In this document: piece by piece, positions 18,734 through 28,155 of the stretch
Layout: each line of letters opens with the position of its first letter
Position numbering within the stretch: position 1 is the stretch's first letter
Assembly: GCF_024195285.1 (NCBI RefSeq)
Contig: NZ_JALHBS010000086.1
Location: 17,473-81,472, forward strand
Direction of reading: 5' to 3'
Length of the DNA stretch: 64,000 nucleotides
Source of the DNA: Aurantimonas marianensis
Lineage (GTDB): Bacteria > Pseudomonadota > Alphaproteobacteria > Rhizobiales > Rhizobiaceae
Notes under the pieces: model-generated
Told to the model about the DNA's origin: nothing
The model's input: the letters and a program-made list of their open reading frames with translations, nothing else
The model's database searches: none
Program-made: the position numbers and the translations under genes

Positions 18734-20505
18734 TAGAAGTAGATCGCGATACAGGTCGTGATGCCGACCACGATGTTCATCGGCGCGCCGATCTTGACGA
18801 AGTCGAAGAACCGGTAGTTGCCGGCGGTATAGACCAGCGTGTTGGTCTGGTATCCGATCGGTGTGGCGAAGGAGGCGGAGGCGCCGAACATCACGGCGAC
18901 GACGGCCGCCCTCGGATCGAGTCCGAGCGCCGCGGCCAGGCTGATCGCGATCGGCGTTACCACCACCGCGACCGCGTTGTTGGTGACGATCTCGGTCAGC
19001 ACCGACGAGATCGCATAGATGCTGAGCAGGACGATGAAGGGCGAGGCATCGCGCAGGAGCGGCTCGATCATGCCGACCAGGAGGTCGACGGCGCCCGCAT
19101 TCTGCATTCCGAGACCGATCGCCAGCATGGCGAAAATCAGGATGAGGATGTCACCGCGGATCGAGCGCCAGGCCTCGTCGGCGTCGATCACCCGCACCAG
19201 GAGCAGGGCGGCGATGGCGATGAAGGCCAGCATCTGGATGCTCGCAAGCCCGTAGGCGGCGACCCCGACGACGGCGATAAGCGCGCCGATAGCCAAGGGT
19301 GCCTTGCGCCGGCGGAACGGCCTGGCTTCGCTGACGCCGACACCGATCAGGTCGTTGGCCTCGGCGATGCGGGCCAGCGCTTCCGGGCGTCCTTCGAGCA
19401 GCAGTCGGTCGGCTGGCCGCAATTTGGTGTCGAGGAGGGTCGGTCCTGGCACGTGTCGATGGCGCTGGACGCCGAGAACCGCGACGCCGGACCCCGAGAT
19501 GCCGGTCAGTTCGGAGATGCGGCGGCCGATGCCGCGCCGATGCGGCGCGACGGTTGCTTCGACGACGACCCGCTCCTCATCCTTGGTCACCGTGGGCGCG
19601 ACCCGGGCAATGCGGAAATTCGGGCTCGCATGAAGCGTCAAGAGTTCTTCGGCCGTCGCGAACAGCACGATGCGATCACCCTTGCGTATCTCCGCCTCGC
19701 CGATGTCGCGGCGAAGCGTTTCCGGACCGCGCAGGATGGCGATCGGACGAACGCCCCTGGCCGAAAACGAGGCGGCGTCCTTCATTTGTTTGCCGATCGA
19801 ACTCGCCCCGTCTCGTACGACGATCTCGCTGAGATAAAGATTGCTTGTGTCGTCTCCCAGGACGTCCTCGGCCGAACTGCGGTCGGGCAACAGGAACCGT
19901 CCGACGATCAGGAGGTAGATAATCCCGGTAATCGACGCGACGATACCGATCGGGGTGATCTCGAAGATAGAAAACCGCTCCATCCCCTGGCCGCGCGCGA
20001 CACCGTCCACCAGAAGATTGGTCGACGTGCCGATCAGCGACAGGGTGCCGCCGAGAATGGTCAGGAACGAAAGTGGGATCAGCAGCCGCGTCGATGCGAC
20101 GCCTAGTTTCTTGGCGACCTCCATCATGATCGGGATGAACACGATCACCACCGGCGTATTGTTCATGAAGGCGGAGGCGACCATCACGCCGAGACCCGTA
20201 ACGGCAAGGGTCATGAGCGGATGTCGCTCGACGGTGGCGACAAGCCAGCCGGCCGCCCCCTCCAGCGTGCCGGTTCGCACCAAGGCGCCCGACAGCACGA
20301 ACATCGCGGCGATGGTGATCGGCGCGGGATTGGAAAACACCGAGGCGAACTCGTCCGCGTCCAGATAGCCGAGCACCAGGAAGCTCACGGCGCCACCGAC
20401 CGCGGTCACCTCCGGCGGATAGAGTTCGAGCGCGAAGGCCACGAAAACGACGCCTATCACTGCCAGTGCAATGTAGGAGGAATAGTCCGTGAGGAAGGCG
20501 TTCAT
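18721..20505 (-). CDS. SLC13/DASS-type permease with paired RCK-C (TrkA-C) domains
   Basis: A 594-residue transporter with two hydrophobic halves (about 1-190 and 405-594) flanking a soluble block with two TrkA-C-like domains (about 205-390). The first half has FMNNTPVVIVFIP and GGTLSLIGTSTNLLV; the second has TEIVTNNAVAVVVTPIA and ATPIGYQTNTLVY, the repeated SNT/TNT-type signatures of DASS sodium-coupled carboxylate or sulfate carriers. The substrate is uncertain; bacterial relatives with TrkA-C inserts are often annotated as sulfate or dicarboxylate permeases. Monocistronic; its end overlaps the ppdK end. Confidence 0.88.
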   Translation of the reverse strand: MNAFLTDYSSYIALAVIGVVFVAFALELYPPEVTAVGGAVSFLVLGYLDADEFASVFSNPAPITIAAMFVLSGALVRTGTLEGAAGWLVATVERHPLMTLAVTGLGVMVASAFMNNTPVVIVFIPIMMEVAKKLGVASTRLLIPLSFLTILGGTLSLIGTSTNLLVDGVARGQGMERFSIFEITPIGIVASITGIIYLLIVGRFLLPDRSSAEDVLGDDTSNLYLSEIVVRDGASSIGKQMKDAASFSARGVRPIAILRGPETLRRDIGEAEIRKGDRIVLFATAEELLTLHASPNFRIARVAPTVTKDEERVVVEATVAPHRRGIGRRISELTGISGSGVAVLGVQRHRHVPGPTLLDTKLRPADRLLLEGRPEALARIAEANDLIGVGVSEARPFRRRKAPLAIGALIAVVGVAAYGLASIQMLAFIAIAALLLVRVIDADEAWRSIRGDILILIFAMLAIGLGMQNAGAVDLLVGMIEPLLRDASPFIVLLSIYAISSVLTEIVTNNAVAVVVTPIAISLAAALGLDPRAAVVAVMFGASASFATPIGYQTNTLVYTAGNYRFFDFVKIGAPMNIVVGITTCIAIYFYYGS

Positions 20506-20711
20506 GAAATTCCGTCGGCGAGGTCCCGGCAGAAATCAGAACTGCGACGAGCGCGAGGTTTGACAAGCCCGCCGCGCCTATCGCGCCAGATAAAAGATCG
20601 ATTATTCGGCAAGTGGTCCCGGCGCGGTCCGAATTCGGCCGGCGCGGCGTCCTTGGTCGAAGCGGCCGGCCCCATCCATGCCTTGTCCGGCCGCCATCGG
20701 ACTGCCGCCCG

Positions 20712-21116
20712 TCAGGCCGAGCCCTCGGTTTCCATGCCGCCGAAGGGCATGGCGTCGCGGATGCGGGTCAGAACGCCGACGAAGGCGCGGGCAAATCCGT
20801 AAAAGCGCTCGCCGACCTCCTCGCGATCCGGAATACGGATGCTGTCGCCGGCCTCGTTCAATATCGCGAACAAAATGTCATCGCGCTGGGGACCGGCCAC
20901 CCGGATCGCGGCAATGCGGGATGCGTCCTCGACGGAGCCGTCCGCTGGCATGTCGAAAAGGAAATCCCCGCCGACCACGGCGGCCGCCGAACGCACGCAT
21001 TCCTGAAAGGAGATCCGTGTCGGATCCTGCATGTTCAGGGCAAGTTCGAACTTGACCGCGCCCTGAACCTCCGCCCCGGCCTCCGCGCCGATCGCCGCCT
21101 GTGCGTCCGCCTGCAT
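20712..21116 (-). CDS. conserved-looking hypothetical protein
   Basis: A 134-residue acidic protein with no recognised domain, signal peptide or membrane segment. Codon usage is consistent with a real gene, and the product has a normal globular pattern (VKFELALNM, GGDFLFDMPADG, ERFYGFARAFVGVLTRIRDAMPFG). The reverse frame is open from 21233, but residues before the ATG at 21116 are arginine-rich and look non-coding. It is divergent from the acyl-CoA synthetase gene. I assign no function. Confidence 0.6.
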   Translation of the reverse strand: MQADAQAAIGAEAGAEVQGAVKFELALNMQDPTRISFQECVRSAAAVVGGDFLFDMPADGSVEDASRIAAIRVAGPQRDDILFAILNEAGDSIRIPDREEVGERFYGFARAFVGVLTRIRDAMPFGGMETEGSA

Positions 21117-21286
21117 CCCAATCGCTCCCGGTACCGACCTCGGCCTGGATCGAAATCTGACTCCGGCAAGCGGCCGAACTGTGGCGGCCTCTCGCTTGCG
21201 GTGTCTGGACAAACGCCAGGCCGTTGCCGACATTGGCGGCGCGAACGGGAACCGTCAGGGACCCTCGACGCCGGGGAGGAACATAG

Positions 21287-22915
21287 ATGCAGGGTTTGAT
21301 GCAGCAATGGCCGCTGCTTTGCTCGAAGGTGATCGACCACGCCGCGACCTATCACCCGCGCCGTGAAATTGTCACGCGCTCGGTCGAGGGGCCGATCCAC
21401 CGCACCAATTATCGCGAAGTCCGGGCGCGTTCCCTGCAACTCGCCCAGCGACTGGAGAGCGAGGGCGTCAAGCTCGGCGACCGCATCGCCACCCTGGCCT
21501 GGAACACCTGGCGTCATCTCGAATGCTGGTATGGCATCCTTGGCATCGGCGCGATCTATCACACGCTGAACCCGAGGCTTTTCCCCGATCAGATCGCCTG
21601 GATCATGAACGATGCCGAGGATCGCCTGGTCTTCGTCGATTTGACCTTCATGCCCATCATCGAGGCGATCGCGCCGAAGGTTCCGAGCCTGGAAAAGATC
21701 ATCGTTCTGACCGACGCCGCCCATATGCCCGAGACGAATCTGGCCAACGTGGTCTGCTACGAGGAATGGCTTGCCGAGGCGGACGGCGACTTTGCCTGGA
21801 AGGAATTCGACGAAACCACCGCGGCGGGCATGTGCTATACGTCGGGTACGACCGGTAATCCCAAGGGCGTGCTTTATTCCCATCGCTCGAACGTCCTGCA
21901 CTCGATGATGGCGCAACAGCCCGATGCGATGGGCCTGTCCTCGCGCGACAGGCTGCTGCCGATCGTGCCGCTGTTTCACGCCAATGGCTGGGGACTCGCG
22001 CTGACCTGCCCGATGGCAGGGGCCGCCATGGTGATGCCCGGGGCGAAGATGGACGGCGCCTCGGTTTTCGAATTGCTCACCCGGGAAAAGGTCACCTTCA
22101 GCGCCGCCGTTCCCACCGTCTGGCTCATGCTGTTGCAGCATCTGGAGAATGAGGGTGGCGAACTGCCCACCCTCGAGAGAGTGGTCATCGGCGGCGCGGC
22201 CTGTCCGCGGGCCGTGACGCAGAAATTCCAGGACAATTACGGGGTCCAGGTCATCCATGCCTGGGGCATGACCGAAATGAGTCCGCTCGGCAGCCTGTGC
22301 ACCATCAAGCCGGAATATGCCGATCTTGAGGGCGAAGCGCTGCTCGATCTCGAACAGAAGCAGGGTCACCCGCCCTTCGGCGTCGAAATGAAGGTCACCG
22401 ACGATGCCAATGTCGAGCGGCCGTGGGACGGCAAGACCTTCGGCCGTCTCAAGGTGCGCGGCCCATCGGTCGCCAGCAGTTACTACAAGAACACCGGTCC
22501 CGAAGCGTTCGACGCCGAGGGGTGGTTCGACACCGGCGACGTCGCCCATATGGACGAGCACGGCTACATGCAGATCACCGACCGTGCCAAGGATGTCATC
22601 AAGTCGGGCGGCGAATGGATCTCGACGATCGACCTGGAAAATCTCGCCGTCGGCCATCCCGATGTGGCGGAAGCCGCGGTGATCGGCCTCGCCCATCCCA
22701 AATGGGACGAGCGGCCGCTGCTCATCATCGTCCGCAAGGAAGGCCGGGAGCCTTCCAAAGAGGACATTCTCGGCTTTTTGAACGGTAAGATCGCCAAATG
22801 GTGGATGCCGGACGACGTCGCCTTCGTGGCGGAAATTCCCCATACGGCCACTGGCAAGATCCAGAAGACGGCGCTGAGGGATCAGTTTCGTGACTATCGC
22901 CTGCCCACCGCCTGA
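21287..22915 (+). CDS. AMP-forming fatty acyl-CoA synthetase
   Basis: A 542-residue ANL-superfamily enzyme that activates a carboxylic acid to its acyl-AMP and then CoA thioester. Signatures: the P-loop [51 protein letters not shown] and the C-terminal lysine in [14 protein letters not shown]. The close match to the medium/long-chain FadD-like class ([20 protein letters not shown]) suggests fatty acids of medium or long chain. Preceded by a GGGGAGGAAC ribosome-binding site. Followed at about 50 bp by the DUF1499 gene on the same strand. Confidence 0.92.
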   Translation: MQGLMQQWPLLCSKVIDHAATYHPRREIVTRSVEGPIHRTNYREVRARSLQLAQRLESEGVKLGDRIATLAWNTWRHLECWYGILGIGAIYHTLNPRLFPDQIAWIMNDAEDRLVFVDLTFMPIIEAIAPKVPSLEKIIVLTDAAHMPETNLANVVCYEEWLAEADGDFAWKEFDETTAAGMCYTSGTTGNPKGVLYSHRSNVLHSMMAQQPDAMGLSSRDRLLPIVPLFHANGWGLALTCPMAGAAMVMPGAKMDGASVFELLTREKVTFSAAVPTVWLMLLQHLENEGGELPTLERVVIGGAACPRAVTQKFQDNYGVQVIHAWGMTEMSPLGSLCTIKPEYADLEGEALLDLEQKQGHPPFGVEMKVTDDANVERPWDGKTFGRLKVRGPSVASSYYKNTGPEAFDAEGWFDTGDVAHMDEHGYMQITDRAKDVIKSGGEWISTIDLENLAVGHPDVAEAAVIGLAHPKWDERPLLIIVRKEGREPSKEDILGFLNGKIAKWWMPDDVAFVAEIPHTATGKIQKTALRDQFRDYRLPTA

Positions 22916-22963
22916 TATATCCGCGACCCGGACAGACAGGGTCGTTGCATTTGAGGATCGCCG

Positions 22964-23902
22964 ATGAGTTCCATCTATGGACGCCTGCCGGTTTCCGGGC
23001 ACTACCTGCGCAAGCGATTGCGGTTGGCGGGGTTCGCTCGCAAGCTGGCGGCCTTCGCGCTGATCCTGCTGATGACCACGCTCGTCATCTACAGGCTCGG
23101 GGCGATCCTGCCGCAGGCCTTGATCGGTCTTCTCCTCTTGACCGCCGCCGCCGCTGCGCTGGCGCTGCTGATCTCCCTGTACGGGCTCCTACGCGCCTGG
23201 TTCCAGGGCGTCGCCGGCGGCGGCGCGGCGCTCGGCGCCTTTGTTCTGGCCAGCATCGGACTCTCTCCCTTTGCCTACACGGCCTATCTCGCGGCCGTAA
23301 ATCCCAGGACCAATGCCGCCTATACCGACGGCATGGATCCCGATGGCGCCGCCATGGTGACCGTGGTGCAAACACCGGCCGACGCGCCGGTTACGGTCGC
23401 GCCGGAAACGGCCCTGGCGGAGCCGAGCGTCGTCCCGGGACGGCGATTCGTCGCCGCCGCGCCGCGGGTTTACGCCGCCGCGCGTATCGTGCTGGACGAT
23501 CTTGGCTGGCAGGTCGGCGGGGTTGTCGCCGAAGGCCCGGCCGCTGCCGTCGCCGCTACCCCGGGCTTGGCCGGCGGTGACCTTGGCGTCAGCGGGGCAG
23601 GCGACATCCCGATTCCGACGGCGCGCGCGGAAATCGACGCCGCGGCCGCTTCCGACCCACTCGACCGGCCGGATAGCGAACGATACCGGATCAGCGCCGT
23701 CGCCCGCGATCTTCTCTTCGCCCTGCCGAGCGACATCAGCATCCGGATCATCCAGGATGGCGACGAAAGCTTCGTCGATCTGCAGTCTGTATCGCGCTCG
23801 ATCGATATCGATTTCGGTCAGAACCGCCGCTTCATCGAGCGGTTTCTCGAAAATATGGACACCGCGATGGCCGGACTGGAGACGGTCGAGACCGGGAACT
23901 GA
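22964..23902 (+). CDS. DUF1499 membrane protein
   Basis: A 312-residue protein with three predicted membrane helices in the first 110 residues (about 26-48, 50-76 and 82-105), then a soluble domain. The C-terminal half matches DUF1499: YAAARIVLDDLGWQ, later SFVDLQSVSRSIDIDFGQNRRFIERFLENM. A Pro/Ala-rich insert lies between. The function of DUF1499 is not known. It is probably co-transcribed with the acyl-CoA synthetase; the next gene converges. Confidence 0.85.
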   Translation: MSSIYGRLPVSGHYLRKRLRLAGFARKLAAFALILLMTTLVIYRLGAILPQALIGLLLLTAAAAALALLISLYGLLRAWFQGVAGGGAALGAFVLASIGLSPFAYTAYLAAVNPRTNAAYTDGMDPDGAAMVTVVQTPADAPVTVAPETALAEPSVVPGRRFVAAAPRVYAAARIVLDDLGWQVGGVVAEGPAAAVAATPGLAGGDLGVSGAGDIPIPTARAEIDAAAASDPLDRPDSERYRISAVARDLLFALPSDISIRIIQDGDESFVDLQSVSRSIDIDFGQNRRFIERFLENMDTAMAGLETVETGN

Positions 23903-23932
23903 ACCCGTCGTTCCCGGCGCGGCCCGTCGCCG

Positions 23933-24835
23933 TCACGCCGGCTCGTAGCGGGCACCGAGCGTCGGCGGCCCGTCGGCCGACACCAGTCCGCGCTCCGCCA
24001 GGTCTTCCAGATGAGCCAGCACGGACAATCCGGCGGCGCCGTGCAGTTTCGGATCGGTGGCGCGATAGATCGCCGCGACGATCGCGGGGATCGTCCGATC
24101 GCCCGCGCGTAGCCGCGTCAAAATCGCGTTCTCGCGCATCCGGCGATGGCCGATGAGAGCCCGCACGAAGGCCTTCGGCCGTTCGACAGCGCCACCATGG
24201 CCGGGCAAATAGCGCGAATCGTCGCGATTCAGCAGCCGATCGAGCGAGTTCATGTAGTCTCGCATGGCGCCGTCCGGCGGCGCGACGATCGTCGTCGACC
24301 AGGCCATGACGTGATCGCCGGACAGCACCGTCCCATCGTCGCCGACCGCGAAGGCCAGATGGTTGGCGCAATGGCCGGGGGTGGCGATCACGGTCAGGGT
24401 CGTGCCGCCGAGGACCAGCGTCTCGTCATCCGACAGCATCCGTTCGAAGACGAGGGATGCATCGCCGGCGGCCTCGATCCATGAGGCTTCGCCGGCGAGC
24501 AGCGGGCGCATCGGGCGGTGCGGCCCGCCGCCGAGAAGCGGCGCGCCGGTGACGTCCTTCAGCCGGGCGACCAGGCCGGTGTGGTCGCGATGGGTGTGGG
24601 TCAACAGGATCGCATCGACCGGCCGGCCATCGATCGCGGCGAGCAGGGCATCCAGATGCGCCGTATCGTCGGGGCCGGGATCGACGACGAAGCAACGATC
24701 TTCGCCGACGACATAGCTGTTGGTGCCGTGAAAGGTGAACGGGCTCGGATTGCGCGCCGTCACCCTCCGGATGGTTTCGTCGAGCGGCACCGCCATTCCG
24801 TAGGCGGGGTCGAAATCGGCGTCGAAGTCCGTCAC
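23933..24835 (-). CDS. metallo-beta-lactamase-fold hydrolase
   Basis: A 300-residue MBL-fold protein with the zinc motif THTHRDHTG, a third histidine in ATPGHCANHLAF, SGDHVMAWST and PGHGGAVERP, plus a winged-helix-like C-terminal part (about 220-300) as in the LACTB2/RNase-Z-like hydrolases. It may hydrolyse a thioester, phosphoester or RNA substrate; sequence does not say which. The chosen start is GTG 24835, overlapping the upstream stop (GTGA); the frame continues to 24919 without homology. Confidence 0.87.
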   Translation of the reverse strand: MTDFDADFDPAYGMAVPLDETIRRVTARNPSPFTFHGTNSYVVGEDRCFVVDPGPDDTAHLDALLAAIDGRPVDAILLTHTHRDHTGLVARLKDVTGAPLLGGGPHRPMRPLLAGEASWIEAAGDASLVFERMLSDDETLVLGGTTLTVIATPGHCANHLAFAVGDDGTVLSGDHVMAWSTTIVAPPDGAMRDYMNSLDRLLNRDDSRYLPGHGGAVERPKAFVRALIGHRRMRENAILTRLRAGDRTIPAIVAAIYRATDPKLHGAAGLSVLAHLEDLAERGLVSADGPPTLGARYEPA

Positions 24836-25323
24836 CGCGCCGCCCGACCCTTGCCGGTCGCCGCGCGACTCGCCGCCGCGGCCTTCGCCGAGCCGATCTG
24901 GCGGATGTCGGTGGTCCAATGCGGGGTCTTGGGGCCGATCCGATCCGCATGCGGGAATCGATGGGCGACCGGGAACTTGGCTACGCCGTCGATCGCGATC
25001 GCGGCGATCCCCTCGGCATGGTCGGAGCCGCGGACGGCGTCCCGGTCGATATCCTCGACATTGTCGAAGCCGTCATCGCCGGATTTCGGCTCGAAGGACA
25101 CCCGCTCGATGGTCGCGGCCTCGTCGCATGCGCGGATGATCGGGCGGCCAGTGACGGCGGGCGCCGATACGTCCGACCAAGTCGAATCGTCGACAACACA
25201 CGGCCGGTCCGGATCGAGGAAGAACAGGGCGGTCATGGTCGTCGGCCCGCGATCGAGCGGCAGGTCTGCCTGGCTTTCCGCGCTGGTCCGTTGGCGGAGT
25301 CGCGGCAACTTGTTGATTGCCAT
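24832..25323 (-). CDS. hypothetical protein, translationally coupled to MBL hydrolase
   Basis: A 163-residue soluble protein with no domain I recognise and no signal or membrane segment. The C-terminal 20 residues are Ala/Lys/Arg-rich. A second ATG at 25236 would give a shorter product starting TALFFLDPDRP. Its stop overlaps the GTG start of the MBL-fold gene by 4 bp, so the two are co-translated and may act together. Located immediately downstream, in reverse orientation, from the tRNA-Gln gene. Confidence 0.6.
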   Translation of the reverse strand: MAINKLPRLRQRTSAESQADLPLDRGPTTMTALFFLDPDRPCVVDDSTWSDVSAPAVTGRPIIRACDEAATIERVSFEPKSGDDGFDNVEDIDRDAVRGSDHAEGIAAIAIDGVAKFPVAHRFPHADRIGPKTPHWTTDIRQIGSAKAAAASRAATGKGRAAR

Positions 25324-25486
25324 GGTGTGTCATCCGGCCGTTGTTGTTCAGGCGGTACATCGGGCGGGCTGCCGACGATGCAAGCCGTCGACGGCCATCG
25401 ACGCGACACGGGACTGATTTACCGCGCGGTCGGTCGTTGCATGACGGCCGGCCAGCGGCTATAGCACGCCACCGGACGCGAAGCTT

Positions 25487-25561
25487 TGGGGCGTCGCCAA
25501 GTGGTAAGGCAGCGGCTTTTGGTGCCGCCATTCGCAGGTTCGAATCCTGCCGCCCCAGCCA
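25487..25561 (+). tRNA. tRNA-Gln (anticodon TTG)
   Basis: A full cloverleaf can be drawn. The acceptor arm TGGGGCG (25487-25493) pairs with CGCCCCA (25551-25557). The anticodon stem GCGGC/GCCGC encloses the loop TTTTGGT with anticodon TTG, and the T arm GCAGG-TTCGAAT-CCTGC is intact. The discriminator base is G, followed by an encoded CCA at 25559-25561. It reads glutamine codons CAA and CAG. Confidence 0.95.
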
Positions 25562-25592
25562 GACCGCCCAACTCCCCCGCCAGACCGCCCAA
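25558..25592 (+). repeat. 21-bp-period tandem duplication at the tRNA-Gln 3' end
   Basis: The 14-mer GCCAGACCGCCCAA occurs at 25558-25571 and again at 25579-25592. The first copy begins with the tRNA discriminator base and CCA end. tRNA 3' ends are common integration sites, so the duplicate could mark an attachment or excision scar. It could also be a chance tandem slip. No integrase gene is seen nearby. Confidence 0.5.
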
Positions 25593-25710
25593 TTCATTGA
25601 ATTGCCTGATCCTTTTCACCCTCATGGCCCCCACTCCAGCTTGTCGTGATCGGGAGCGAAGTGGGCTCGCGAAGAAAATGCATGTCATCTCGGCCGGGTT
25701 GCGGACTTGA

Positions 25711-26985
25711 TCACAGCCGCAGATCCGAGGCCCCAACGGGCAGGACGTATTTGAGGTCATAGATCACGTGGTTCGGCTTGCCCAGTGCGCGCAGACCCTC
25801 CGTCCCACGGGCGCGAAAAACGTCATGGGCGACCGCGACCACAATGCCGTCATAGGCGCCCACCTGCGGCGTGGCGACGGGGGTGAGCCCGAATTCCTCG
25901 ACAGCCGCCTCCGTAGCGACCCACGGATCATGCACATCGACCTGTGCGCCGTATTCACGCAATTCCGAGATCACATCGACGACGCGGGTGTTGCGCAGGT
26001 CGGGGCAGTTTTCCTTGAATGCCAGGCCCAGAATGAGAACCCGTGCGCCATCCACCTGGATTCGGCGCTTCAGCATGGCCTTGACCAGCTGTCCGGCAAT
26101 ATAGGCCCCCATGCCATCATTGATGCGCCGCCCGGCAAGGATGACCTGTGGATGGTATCCGATCGCCTCGGCCTTGTGGGTCAGGTAATAGGGATCTACC
26201 CCGATGCAGTGGCCGCCGACCAGACCCGGACGAAAGGGCAGAAAATTCCACTTGGTGCCGGCCGCTTTCAGCACAGCCTCGGTGTCGAGGCCCATCTTGT
26301 TGAAGATGATCGCCAACTCGTTGACCAAGGCGATATTCAGATCGCGCTGTGTATTCTCGATTACCTTGGCGGCTTCCGCGACGCGGATGTTTTCCGCCTT
26401 ATAGGTGCCGGCGGTGATGATGCTGGCATAGAGACGATCGACAGCTTCGGCAACCTCATGGGTCGAACCGGAAGTCACCTTGCGAATGTCGCGTAAGCGG
26501 TGGGACTTGTCGCCGGGGTTGATCCGTTCGGGAGAGTATCCCACGAAGAAATCCCTGTTGAAGATCAATTCCGAACCGCGTTCCAACACCGGCACACATT
26601 CTTCTTCTGTGGCACCCGGGTAGACGGTGGATTCGTAGATCACGATGTCACCGCGTTTCAAAACCTTAGCCACTGTTTCGGAGGCTCGGATCAGCGGCGA
26701 CAAATTCGGGCGCTTGTGCGAGTCGATCGGAGTAGGAACTGTGACGATATAAATACCCGCTGCGGAAAGATCCGCGGGGTCGCTCGTGAACGACAAAAAC
26801 ACAGCATCTCGAAGTTCATCACCGGATACTTCCAGTGTGCGGTCGCGCCCCGCGAGCAATGCCTCGATACGGTCTGCCTGGATGTCAAAGCCGATAACGG
26901 GGCGGGTCTTGCCAAATTCTACGGCGAGCGGAAGACCGACATAACCGAGCCCGATGATCGCGATCTTTTTTTCATGGTCCGACAT
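25711..26985 (-). CDS. nucleotide-sugar dehydrogenase, TviB/WbpA-like
   Basis: A 424-residue NAD-dependent UDP-sugar 6-dehydrogenase. The N-terminal Rossmann domain has [19 protein letters not shown]; the catalytic region has [21 protein letters not shown], with the cysteine that carries the thioester intermediate. [11 protein letters not shown] and [12 protein letters not shown] are typical of the UDP-N-acetylhexosamine dehydrogenases (TviB, WbpO/WbpA) used for capsule or O-antigen. The start codon overlaps the stop of the upstream epimerase-like fragment (TAATG). The region is visibly less GC-rich than its surroundings, suggesting horizontal transfer. No other complete capsule gene is in the window. 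Confidence 0.92.
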   Translation of the reverse strand: MSDHEKKIAIIGLGYVGLPLAVEFGKTRPVIGFDIQADRIEALLAGRDRTLEVSGDELRDAVFLSFTSDPADLSAAGIYIVTVPTPIDSHKRPNLSPLIRASETVAKVLKRGDIVIYESTVYPGATEEECVPVLERGSELIFNRDFFVGYSPERINPGDKSHRLRDIRKVTSGSTHEVAEAVDRLYASIITAGTYKAENIRVAEAAKVIENTQRDLNIALVNELAIIFNKMGLDTEAVLKAAGTKWNFLPFRPGLVGGHCIGVDPYYLTHKAEAIGYHPQVILAGRRINDGMGAYIAGQLVKAMLKRRIQVDGARVLILGLAFKENCPDLRNTRVVDVISELREYGAQVDVHDPWVATEAAVEEFGLTPVATPQVGAYDGIVVAVAHDVFRARGTEGLRALGKPNHVIYDLKYVLPVGASDLRL

Positions 26986-27218
26986 TATTTTCCCGAATTT
27001 TCCCGCTGGCCGTCGACAAACCGCGCGACGCCAACGCTGAGATCCGTCTGTGGCCGATGGAAGGTCAGTGTTTTCAATGCGATATCGATGTCTGGCTCGT
27101 CCACTACAATGCCGAGCGACCAGACGTCGGAGGTCAACACAGGGGTCGACGGCCTTTCGAGGCCGTTATGTCGCTCGTAGGCCGAGAAGGTTAAGTGGAC
27201 GGATTCGCTCATGTCCAT
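26985..27218 (-). pseudogene. probable remnant of a UDP-sugar (glucuronate-type) 4-epimerase
   Basis: A 77-codon frame whose last 35 residues resemble the extreme C-terminus of UDP-glucuronate 4-epimerases (here [20 protein letters not shown]; family form close to GFRPxTxLxxGVxRFVxWYR). The N-terminal part has only faint similarity, to the AYxxxxGLP and GRPDMA regions, as if a large internal deletion joined two pieces. The catalytic YxxxK and the NAD-binding glycines are absent, so it cannot be an active epimerase. Such epimerases commonly sit beside UDP-sugar dehydrogenases in capsule loci. It could instead be a small unrelated ORF. Confidence 0.5.
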
Positions 27219-27447
27219 CCTCTCATGCGGATCAAGGTCTTTCGGCTGCGGTGAGGAATGCGAAAGCGCATCGTCTTCTCATCGGGTTGCCCAGGACCTG
27301 CCAGGTGGCGTTGCATCGCAGACTCGACTTCACCAGCAATGTTTCCGGCACGGGGACCGGTTCCGGGTTTCTCCGCATTGATTCCATAGCGGCATCGGGT
27401 GTTAGGTTCGGGCATTCGTTGATCCCAGACCATAACCGGAGAAATCC

Positions 27448-28155
27448 ATGCAGCGGGAAGGCGATTGGAAGATCGCAAAGGGGTCCATCCTCCTGGCCAG
27501 CATACCCGGGGATGTCGCCGACATGATCCTGGCCCGTTCCGATATCCGCGAGTTTGGCCGGTCGGCGACGATCTTCCTGCAGGGCGATACCGCCCACAGC
27601 GTCTATATCGTGCTGGAAGGCTGGGTGAAGCTTTTCCGGATAGCGCATAACGGGGCGGAGGCGGTGGTCGGCACCTTCACCAAGGGCCGAAGCTTCGGAG
27701 AGGCGGTGGCGTTTCGCGGCGACGTCTATCCGGTCGCCGCCGAGGCGGTCACCGATTGCCGGCTGATGCAGGTTCCCGCGGCACTGGTGCTGCATATGAT
27801 GAAGTCGCAGCCGGAGCTTTGCATCTCAATGCTGGCGGCGACCTTCAAGCACCTCCACGCGCTGGTCGAACAGGTCGAGCAACTGAAGGCCCAGACCGGC
27901 GCGCAACGGCTGGCCGAATTCCTGCTCGACCTCTGCCCCGTCGCCGAAGGGGCATGTACCGTCACATTGCCCTATGACAAGGTGCTGATCGCAGGGCGGC
28001 TGGGCATGAAGCCGGAAAGCCTCTCCCGCGCGTTCTCGCGGCTGAAACAGCGCGGCGTGGCGATCAGCCACAATCACGCCGCCATCGCCGATGTCGGGCG
28101 GTTGCGCTCCTATGTCGAAGAGGACCGCGCCGAGGCGTGGAGCAAGGCCCAGTGA
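27448..28155 (+). CDS. Crp/Fnr-family regulator, Dnr/NnrR type (NO-responsive)
   Basis: A 235-residue Crp/Fnr regulator with an N-terminal cyclic-nucleotide-binding-like beta barrel (FLQGDTAHSVYIVLEGWVKLFR, GRSFGEAVAF), a long dimer helix near residue 130 and a C-terminal winged helix (AGRLGMKPESLSRAFSRLKQRG). It has no N-terminal four-cysteine cluster, so it is not an oxygen-sensing FNR. Dnr/NnrR proteins are thought to sense NO through heme and activate nir and nor genes from TTGAY-N4-RTCAA boxes. Two such boxes lie in this window, before nirS and before the oxidase-like operon. Overlaps the DUF4202 gene by 4 bp. Confidence 0.85.
   Translation: MQREGDWKIAKGSILLASIPGDVADMILARSDIREFGRSATIFLQGDTAHSVYIVLEGWVKLFRIAHNGAEAVVGTFTKGRSFGEAVAFRGDVYPVAAEAVTDCRLMQVPAALVLHMMKSQPELCISMLAATFKHLHALVEQVEQLKAQTGAQRLAEFLLDLCPVAEGACTVTLPYDKVLIAGRLGMKPESLSRAFSRLKQRGVAISHNHAAIADVGRLRSYVEEDRAEAWSKAQ

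Noticed and set aside
27209..27478. 89-residue reverse ORF upstream of the epimerase fragment
   Set aside because: No similarity to epimerases or other proteins could be seen, and it overlaps the regulator gene start.
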